Part shown: positions 1 to 5,217 of the stretch, piece after piece
How positions within the stretch are numbered: the stretch's first letter is position 1
How the letters are laid out: every line of letters begins with the position of its first letter
Source of the DNA: CAZYPH01 sp964649095
GTDB taxonomy: Bacteria > Bdellovibrionota > UBA1018 > UBA923
DNA: 5,217 nt
Assembly (NCBI GenBank): GCA_964649095.1
Contig: CAZYPH010000146.1
Location: 1-5,217, forward strand
Direction of reading: 5' to 3'
The notes under the pieces: generated by a model
Databases searched by the model: none
Told to the model about the DNA's origin: nothing
What the model saw: the letters and a program-made list of their open reading frames with translations, nothing else
Translations under genes and position numbers: made by a program

Positions 1-1229
1 CTACTAGCGTTTACCAAACGGAGGTCCTCAGAATAAAATTGCGGCGCATTGGCAATTGCTGAGCGATCAAACGGCACGACTTCGCCCTCTCTCCAAGGCC
101 GCTCAACGCTACTACGCCCACGAGCAGTTAAACGAAAGTAGTCGTAGTAACGTCGCAATCGCGCTTCAAAGTCTGCGGCAAGACGCCATTGGGCCGTGGG
201 TGGGTCTAACGGATGCCGACTGGCAAATTCACTCAAGACACGATCACGGTAGGCCTCGAAAGTATGAAATCGCGCCATGCTCGTAGTTCCCATACGCAGC
301 ACCACGGCCTCGACCGTCGCTGAAGTGGGGTCGGCCGCACGCGACCAGACCGTGTCGACCTCTAAGCCCGTTAAAGTGCGGTGCATAGTATCTTGCCACC
401 CCACCGGGCGCCGCAATGGATCCGGCAAAACTCTGATGGGTGGTGCGGTCGGCGGCGCAACGGGGGCTCCGGCTAAGGGCAACACGCGAGGCGTCATCGG
501 CAAAACTTCGCCGTTTATTTTTAAGGCGTTTACCGGAATGAAAAAAAATAGCCCCGAGGCGGACCTAATTTCACCGGGACGGTTAAAAAAATCAACCTGC
601 TGCGGTGGATTGGCTCTTGCCGCCTCAGTTAATAGAGTTTGGAACCGTTGCCACTGTACGGTAGGCATACCCCCCGAACTCGTGCTGGGCATGCCTAACC
701 CCTGAGCCCTCTGCTCAGTAGCGTCCATGGACAATAGATAACGTCGCCGAAGCTCAGCAACCACAGCATCAGACAATTCCACACGATCTTCCGGATGCAA
801 CTGACGCCCTGATTGTGTTGCTAGATCTGTAACGACATCCGCTAAAAATCGATTAAACTCTAACCCTTCACGGGCACGGGGTACGTCTACTAAAACACCC
901 ACATTACGCCCAAAATGATTAACGCCAACGATTGACCGCTGAGCCGGCAGTGTGTTGGCCCTAGGGCGGCCCCCCTCTACAAGTCGCTCTGTTGGCCAAA
1001 GAATATTTGCACTGCCCCGATTTGCACGAACTGGGGTTGGGTGGCCATCAAGGACTATTTGAAACGACGGAACCTCACGATTCACACGCTCGAAACCGTC
1101 GGCAATCGCCACAATCAAACAATCTACTTTGGCGTTAGCGGCGTGCAATGTTCGAACATAAACAATTATATATACAAATAATAATATATATAAAATTATG
1201 GCTTTTGTAATTTTAACGAAACTCGTCAT
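1..1229 (-). CDS. Exported or membrane-anchored protein of unknown function, partial (C-terminus beyond left edge)
   Basis: The minus strand reads without a stop from an ATG at 1229 to the window edge, giving 409 whole codons. The true stop lies outside. An in-frame TGA lies three codons upstream of this ATG, so it is the first possible ATG; only a GGGGA directly before it hints at ribosome binding. Residues 1-9 carry two lysines, residues 10-25 are a strongly hydrophobic run (AIILYILLFVYIIVYV), and an A-N-A-K at 31-34 could be a signal peptidase I site. The Arg at 26 also allows an uncleaved membrane anchor. The rest is soluble-looking: a charged region to about residue 250, a Pro/Ala-rich linker near 253-276, then an Arg/Tyr-rich region. 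Cys37 is the only cysteine seen. I recognise no family or catalytic motif. It is transcribed divergently from the large lipoprotein gene. The frame is certain; the function is unknown. Confidence 0.85.
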   Translation of the reverse strand, partial: MTSFVKITKAIILYILLFVYIIVYVRTLHAANAKVDCLIVAIADGFERVNREVPSFQIVLDGHPTPVRANRGSANILWPTERLVEGGRPRANTLPAQRSIVGVNHFGRNVGVLVDVPRAREGLEFNRFLADVVTDLATQSGRQLHPEDRVELSDAVVAELRRRYLLSMDATEQRAQGLGMPSTSSGGMPTVQWQRFQTLLTEAARANPPQQVDFFNRPGEIRSASGLFFFIPVNALKINGEVLPMTPRVLPLAGAPVAPPTAPPIRVLPDPLRRPVGWQDTMHRTLTGLEVDTVWSRAADPTSATVEAVVLRMGTTSMARFHTFEAYRDRVLSEFASRHPLDPPTAQWRLAADFEARLRRYYDYFRLTARGRSSVERPWREGEVVPFDRSAIANAPQFYSEDLRLVNAS

Positions 1230-1364
1230 TCCCCATCATTTTTCCAAATTTGATAGCTAAACACACTGGGTCAAATTTTCTATATTGGCTTTTAATACCC
1301 AGGCATTTTTGCAGAGGGCGTTTTTTACCGCTCTAAAAAGGCACCCAATCGCCCGATAGAAAGC
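1230..1364. promoter_or_regulatory. Divergent intergenic region
   Basis: These 135 bases separate the starts of the minus-strand exported protein and the plus-strand lipoprotein, so both promoters should lie here or just inside the flanking leaders. The stretch is AT-rich with several T-runs. No convincing operator, riboswitch or small gene was seen. For the leftward gene a TTGACC hexamer is present on the minus strand (1270-1275), but I found no good -10 box at normal spacing from it. Confidence 0.5.
1258..1286 (+). promoter_or_regulatory. Candidate sigma70-type promoter for the lipoprotein gene
   Basis: TAAACA at 1258-1263 matches four of six bases of the -35 consensus. TATATT at 1281-1286 matches five of six of the -10 consensus. 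The spacer is exactly 17 bases. Transcription would start near 1293 and leave a leader of about 70 bases before the ATG at 1365. AT-rich DNA gives such matches by chance, so this is a candidate only. Confidence 0.3.
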
Positions 1365-4300
1365 ATGATGAGTATTAGAAACTATTCACGGCAGATAGCT
1401 TACTGGCGCAAGGTGGCGCTTCGAAATATCCGCGCAACGTTAGCGGTAGTTTTTTTTGCTGCGGCCTTAACAGGGTTAACCGCCTGCACCGAAAACGCCC
1501 CCCAACCAAAGTCGCGTACAACAGCGCCTACTGTAGGCGGCATTCGTGGACCCGTTAGCGGCGCCACCTCGACTACCGACGACACCCAATGCACCATTTT
1601 TGCCGGCACCACGCGCGATTACCAATTGTGCCAACAATGTAAAATCACTCTCTGTGGTTCTAGCTCGTGCACCGCCAACCAAAACCAACTGGTCGCGTGT
1701 GTGCACACAAATATTACAAGCTCCGGACAATCGTGCAGCATTCCGCAATGCTCCGAGACTCAAGTGCCCGACTTCGCAAGCTGCTCGTGCCGCGACATTC
1801 AAGCCGCCGGATCGATCGGCGCGCAACCCGGCCAGGCCGATCAGACCACGCCAGTATTGCGCATCGGAGCTACGGTGGTAAACAAAGTATGTCTACCCGG
1901 CCGATCCAACCCTACGGATCCTACGGAGGACCATCGTTACGATTGTATTATTAGCAGCACGGTGAGTACCGCCAATCAAAGTCCCCAATATACTTCGGCC
2001 CCACCCGACAACGTGTTTGTCGATAACGACTACATCCGTTGGGATCTTTCTTTAGATGCCTCTCAGTACTCACCCGCCACACCCTTGGCTTTTAATCGGC
2101 CTTTTAACGGATCGTGGAGTACGTTGTTTTTTAACTACGACTTTCAGTATGAATTGAAGCCAAATACAGAATTGGCTAGTTCGATGTATAATGCCACTAC
2201 ACAGAGTCTCCAAATTACGTTCAACGACTGCCCGGAAAATTTTTCGGGATTTGTGGGTACGTTAACTGGGGATTTGCCCTGTAGTAATATCACACCAGGT
2301 GCAACTGCTAACGGGCGCGCCCTCTTAGCACTATCTAAAAACGGCCGCACCGGGCGCGCGAAGTTAGAACTGCTCTCAACGAACGGCGACTACTCGAACA
2401 CCAAACTCAGCGATACCGGCACGGTAGGTAACCCCACGCCGAAAATTTCTAGTACGGCCGTCGATGGGCAGTATGGGGTGGGGAAGGCGTCGGTTACCAG
2501 CCTCAACGGAGGCGCATTTGCTGACAACACTCACAGCACCGGCCTCATCGGCAACCTCGGCAGCTACAAGTTTACTTTTGGCGACATCAGCGTCGAACGT
2601 GAGGGCACNNNNNNNNNNTCAACTGTCGCGCCTGGGCAATTTCGTTATAAATCGGCACCACCAACGCCACCCACCGCAAGAGCATCAATGTCGGCCTGGG
2701 GTTTGTGCCAGTCAGTGTGGTAGAATCAAGTGCGCTATCACCCCAAGGCCTACGCGGCTCGGTCACCAACCGCGACTGCTCACACGCCGACGCCACTCTA
2801 GAAACGTGTGTGGTCACGGCCGTGCACCGCACAAGTGGGGGCGCCATCGCCGTACAGAATTTTTCGCCCTTATTTGAGAGTAATGCCGATGCCTCGTTAG
2901 TCGGCAGTTTACCGAGTGGTATTACCGCTGCGGGCACACCCAAAATTATCGAAGACACGTCACAAATCGCCTCGACCGACACCACCACACCCGCTCGCCT
3001 ACGTGTTTTGACTCGCGCCACCGATGGCAATATCTATATGGTTCGTTACGAGCGTGGGTCATGGAAAAACTGGATGAGTCTTGGCCGGCCGTGGGTGTGT
3101 GCTGCTGGTGCTGATTGCACAAGCATTGAAGAACGACTCCCCCCACCTCTGAGACCCTTCGCACCCGCGGACGCGACCCTTCGCGGCTACGCCGCCCCAA
3201 CAACAACAAATAGCGGCATCAGCATCGCCGGGGAACCCGTGGTGGCATCGAAGATGCTGTCGAATGGGCAATCAGTGATTGGTATTTTTGTGCGTGTGAG
3301 CCAAATTCAAACCGACGGCGATTCGGCCGGAAAACCTGGAAATCTGCACAATTCAGTATTTTTTACGATGTCCGTCACGCCCGCAGCACCGAGTACCGTG
3401 ACGACCAATCTCTTACACGACCAGGTAAATAATTGGACACCATGGAGCCCGATTTATAACGCCGCTAACTTTTTTAAAACTCTTGGAAATCCGGCTGTTT
3501 TAGTGCGCCCTAGCACCAATACAACATCCCACCCCTTAGGCTATTTTACCGTGTTCGGCGTAACGAATCTATTGCTTCCTGCAGCTATTGCCCACCATCC
3601 ACCGATTATGAATTTTGCTGCCGGGGGTGATTCGGCCACTAAAATTGCCTACGATGGTCCCATTTCCGACTTTTGGTTTAACTATGGCCGCAATTTGGAA
3701 TACGCGCACTTACTCATTCCAAGTTCCAGCGCTACCGCAACCCCCTATAACTATCCAGCCTTTGATGCCGTAGGTCTGGCGCTTGATATGTTCGATGGGG
3801 ACGATGGCATCGTAACTTCAGATTTGACTGCCGTACTCACAAACACCACTCCAGTTAATGTTCGATTGTACGCCAGCGCCATCTATTCGACCGACTGTAA
3901 CTTTGAAGCATACAGCGCGGTGACGGCAGCCAACAATCGCACGGCTCCATGCCATTACAAAAAGGCCCTCATAGCGAACGAAGTGCGCTTTACTGAGGCA
4001 GTTGCTGGCCCGCCGTTGAACGTCAATTCTGTAAGAAAGGCAGGCTATACGCGTATAGCAGGTCCTGCTACGGCTAACGGCACGCCGTTTTTAGGCAAGC
4101 CGGGGGTTGTGGACATTACGGCGCTTACTCCTACCCAGCGGAATTATGTATTCCCCTCTAATACCGGCTCTGGCACAACTAATAAAAACCGCAATCATCT
4201 TGTCTTTAGCCGATCGTTGTGTCCCAAATCTGGTACCAGCGCCGCCTGTGACTATGGCCGACCAACGATCGCGTTCAGCGGGCTTTCAACAACAGATCTA

Positions 4301-4621
4301 GACGCGGGGGGTGCATTTGACGCATTAGACCGAAGATGGGCCTTCCTCACCTACCACTACTCCAAAAGCTTTGACTCTAATTCGGGGGCCGAAGGCTTCA
4401 CCAACGGCACCAACCGCATGATCCAAGCCATTTACCCTACCAGCGACATCGTGCCGATTTTTTCGCAAATGAAAAAAAAGGCGGGTTTTGATGTGCCGGT
4501 TTATTATTTCTTCCGCGATGCTTCAGGCAGGCTAGCCCACGGCTGGTTTGAAAGCCGCTCCGCCGCCACCGTCGGCCGCAAATTCTGGAGCGCCGTCACG
4601 CGTGGCGCGTTTGTCAATTAA
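1365..4621 (+). CDS. Very large cysteine-rich surface or periplasmic lipoprotein, split by an N gap and an apparent 1-base frameshift
   Basis: Frame A is open from ATG 1365 through the ten-N gap to a stop at 2721-2723. Frame B is open from 2651 to TAA at 4619-4621. Adding one A at 2649-2651 joins them into about 1,085 residues, assuming the gap really is ten bases. A basic N-region, a hydrophobic core at residues 25-37 and lipobox L-T-A-C (Cys41) mark a type II signal peptide. Thr at +2 is not the inner-membrane Asp signal, so outer-membrane sorting is inferred. Residues 76-142 hold ten cysteines. The remainder is Thr/Ser/Asn-rich and beta-like, with cysteine pairs at 176/194, 289/306, 472/482, 579/585, 845/863 and 953/962. 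Residues 554-574 resemble a beta-propeller lectin blade, and Asp-rich residues 808-821 resemble a calcium loop. The start has a second ATG at 1368 and a weak AGAAAG at 1358-1363. No family is recognised; an adhesin or binding role is only a guess. Automatic annotation would probably give two separate genes. Confidence 0.85.
2609..2618. other. Assembly gap (10 N)
   Basis: Ten unknown bases lie inside the lipoprotein gene, after the codons for Glu-Gly-Thr. Ten Ns is a common placeholder length, so the true missing length is unknown. As drawn, the reading frame carries through the gap and gives three wholly unknown codons before Ser-Thr-Val-Ala-Pro-Gly. Confidence 0.95.
2646..2654 (+). other. 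Apparent one-base deletion (frameshift) in the lipoprotein gene
   Basis: Upstream frame A reads Gly-Gln-Phe-Arg-Tyr-Lys up to 2651 and then turns into low-complexity Ala/Pro/Thr and a stop at 2721. Frame B has a stop at 2648-2650, then opens at 2651 with Ile-Gly-Thr-Thr-Asn-Ala-Thr and continues as good coding sequence for 657 codons. TATAAATC would need to be TATAAAATC, so a lost A in a short A-run fits. The site is about 30 bases from the assembly gap, where contig ends are error-prone. A true mutation is possible but less likely. Confidence 0.7.
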
Positions 4622-4627
4622 GACGTC

Positions 4628-4660
4628 GGCCGGCCGGCCAGCACACACAAAAAAGCCCCC
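4628..4660 (-). terminator. Possible weak terminator for the J-domain gene, with a GC palindrome in the convergent spacer
   Basis: Directly after the minus-strand TAG the sequence reads GGGGGGCTTTTTTGTG, a G-run followed by six T. A short AGCC at the end of the coding region could pair with the GGCT. Further on lies GGCCGGCCGGCC (4628-4639), a perfect 12-base palindrome that can form only a 4-bp stem around a 4-base loop. No T-tract follows the palindrome on the plus strand, so termination of the lipoprotein transcript is not explained by it. Confidence 0.25.
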
Positions 4661-5122
4661 CTACGACCGCCCCTTCAAAAGGCTATCCCTGGCCTGCTGC
4701 GCCAACTGCAACACGTGGTGCGCACGCAGCTCGTAGGCGCGACCAAATGCGCTGAATCGATCGGGGTGGTATTTTTTTAATAGGGTTTTATAAGCCGCCT
4801 CAACCTCGCTGGCTGAGGCGTTGGTTGCCACGCCTAAAATCTCATGTGGCGCACTGGTCGGCGCCCATGTTGGGAATACTGTTTCTAAAAGTAATTTCGC
4901 TTGTTCTACTTTTACGGGCGAAGGCGCGGCGTCTTTATATATCTTTTCTGCTATATTTATAGATCTTAATATTTCAGCTTCGCTAGGGGCATTTAGAATT
5001 TCTTTACTACTCGAACTTAAATCAACGTAACGCCGATAGTGCAGGTACAAATAAATCATGATCCCCACAAAAACGACGACCTGAAACACCACGTAAATTT
5101 TCGACGCAATTACGGTAAACAA
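4661..5122 (-). CDS. Membrane-anchored J-domain (DnaJ-like) co-chaperone, 153 aa
   Basis: J-domain proteins stimulate the ATPase of DnaK/Hsp70 and direct it to clients. The J-domain lies at the C-terminus, residues about 91-150: the P-H-E-I-L-G-V opening, helix II (E-V-E-A-A-Y-K-T-L-L-K-K-Y), the invariant His-Pro-Asp at 119-121, and a helix III-like stretch around 130-150. There is no Gly/Phe region or zinc finger, so it is a type III J-protein. Residues 9-28 form one transmembrane helix. The Arg pair after it (30-31) suggests the J-domain faces the cytoplasm, where DnaK is. The start is TTG at 5122: an in-frame TGA lies eight codons upstream, no ATG or GTG lies between, and the first Met (22) is inside the helix. 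A GGTGGG five bases upstream may serve as the ribosome site. It is shorter than DjlA and lacks a recognisable TerB-like middle. It converges on the lipoprotein gene with a 39-base gap. Confidence 0.88.
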   Translation of the reverse strand: MFTVIASKIYVVFQVVVFVGIMIYLYLHYRRYVDLSSSSKEILNAPSEAEILRSINIAEKIYKDAAPSPVKVEQAKLLLETVFPTWAPTSAPHEILGVATNASASEVEAAYKTLLKKYHPDRFSAFGRAYELRAHHVLQLAQQARDSLLKGRS

Positions 5123-5217
5123 TCTAACCCACCACCCTTGGTATCATTTTCGCATAGTTCGCCGTACGTGAACAAAAATTTCTTTAAACTTTACCACTTC
5201 AAACAACACAATCGTGC
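5123..5217. promoter_or_regulatory. Upstream region of the J-domain gene, with an imperfect dyad
   Basis: This end stretch should hold the promoter of the leftward J-domain gene, but I found no hexamer pair at standard spacing. GTTCGCCGTACGTGAAC at 5157-5173 is an imperfect inverted repeat: the outer GTTC/GAAC arms pair fully and one inner pair also matches, five of eight positions. It could be an operator. Chance occurrence is quite possible. No gene is visible in these 95 bases. Confidence 0.25.

Noticed and set aside
277..705. Plus-strand 142-residue ORF, and a 76-residue one at 56-286
   Set aside because: Both lie fully inside the continuous 409-codon minus-strand frame, which has an export leader and protein-like composition. 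The plus-strand ORFs have no recognisable features.
1311..1342. Hairpin or terminator around the T-run GCGTTTTTTACCGCTCTAAA
   Set aside because: Pairings are only T-run with A-run plus a few broken GC pairs, with a mismatch next to the stem; not stable or typical enough to report as a terminator or attenuator.
1464..1826. Overlapping ORFs in both strands over the cysteine-rich region (1476-1826 minus, 1546-1881 and 1667-1954 plus)
   Set aside because: The frame from 1365 carries the lipobox and regular cysteine spacing; the others are shadows rich in Ala, Arg and Pro without signals.
2640..2660. Programmed -1 ribosomal frameshift at TTATAAATC
   Set aside because: The direction would be right, but there is no X-XXY-YYZ slippery heptamer and the Lys tRNA would re-pair on TAA with a first-position mismatch. 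A base-calling or assembly error beside the gap is simpler.
2705..2707. GTG at 2705 as the start of an independent gene
   Set aside because: Coding-quality sequence continues upstream of it in the same frame to 2651, there is no ribosome binding site, and the product would lack any export signal despite its paired cysteines.
2587..3030. Minus-strand ORF of 147 residues spanning the N gap, and minus-strand ORFs at 2946-3271
   Set aside because: They are antisense to the well-supported lipoprotein frame, are rich in Arg/Val as expected for shadows, and one includes unknown codons from the gap.

Overview
The window holds three protein-coding genes of a diderm (Gram-negative-type) bacterium and no RNA genes, mobile elements or CRISPR. 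The diderm inference rests on a large lipoprotein with a clear lipobox, a second protein with an N-terminal export or anchor segment, and a membrane-anchored J-domain protein. Base composition is mixed: moderately GC-rich coding DNA with AT-rich leader and promoter stretches. Nothing in the sequence fixes the taxon.

Layout, left to right. (1) Positions 1-1229, minus strand: a gene of at least 409 codons that runs off the left edge, so its C-terminus is missing. It starts with a strongly hydrophobic leader encoded by an AT-rich tract and belongs to no family I recognise. (2) Positions 1230-1364: a divergent intergenic region with one plausible sigma70-type promoter facing right. (3) Positions 1365-4621, plus strand: one very large lipoprotein gene of about 1,085 codons. 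It looks like two open reading frames because of a ten-N assembly gap (2609-2618) followed by an apparent one-base loss near 2649-2651. Restoring one A gives a single continuous protein: type II signal peptide, ten-cysteine module, long beta-rich Ser/Thr/Asn-rich ectodomain with scattered cysteine pairs, and a C-terminal part containing one motif like a beta-propeller lectin blade. (4) Positions 4622-4660: a 39-bp convergent intergenic spacer containing a perfect 12-bp GC palindrome and a T-tract on the minus strand. (5) Positions 4661-5122, minus strand: a short J-domain (DnaJ-like) protein with one N-terminal transmembrane helix and a TTG start. (6) Positions 5123-5217: its upstream region, with an imperfect dyad.

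The three genes are not an operon: the first two diverge and the last two converge. The first two products are predicted to be membrane-anchored or exported, and the large lipoprotein is probably displayed on the cell surface or in the periplasm. The J-domain protein probably recruits DnaK at the inner face of the cytoplasmic membrane; a direct link to its neighbours is not shown. The most useful results are the reconstruction of the broken lipoprotein gene and the recovery of the left-edge gene, which has no start-to-stop ORF in the window.
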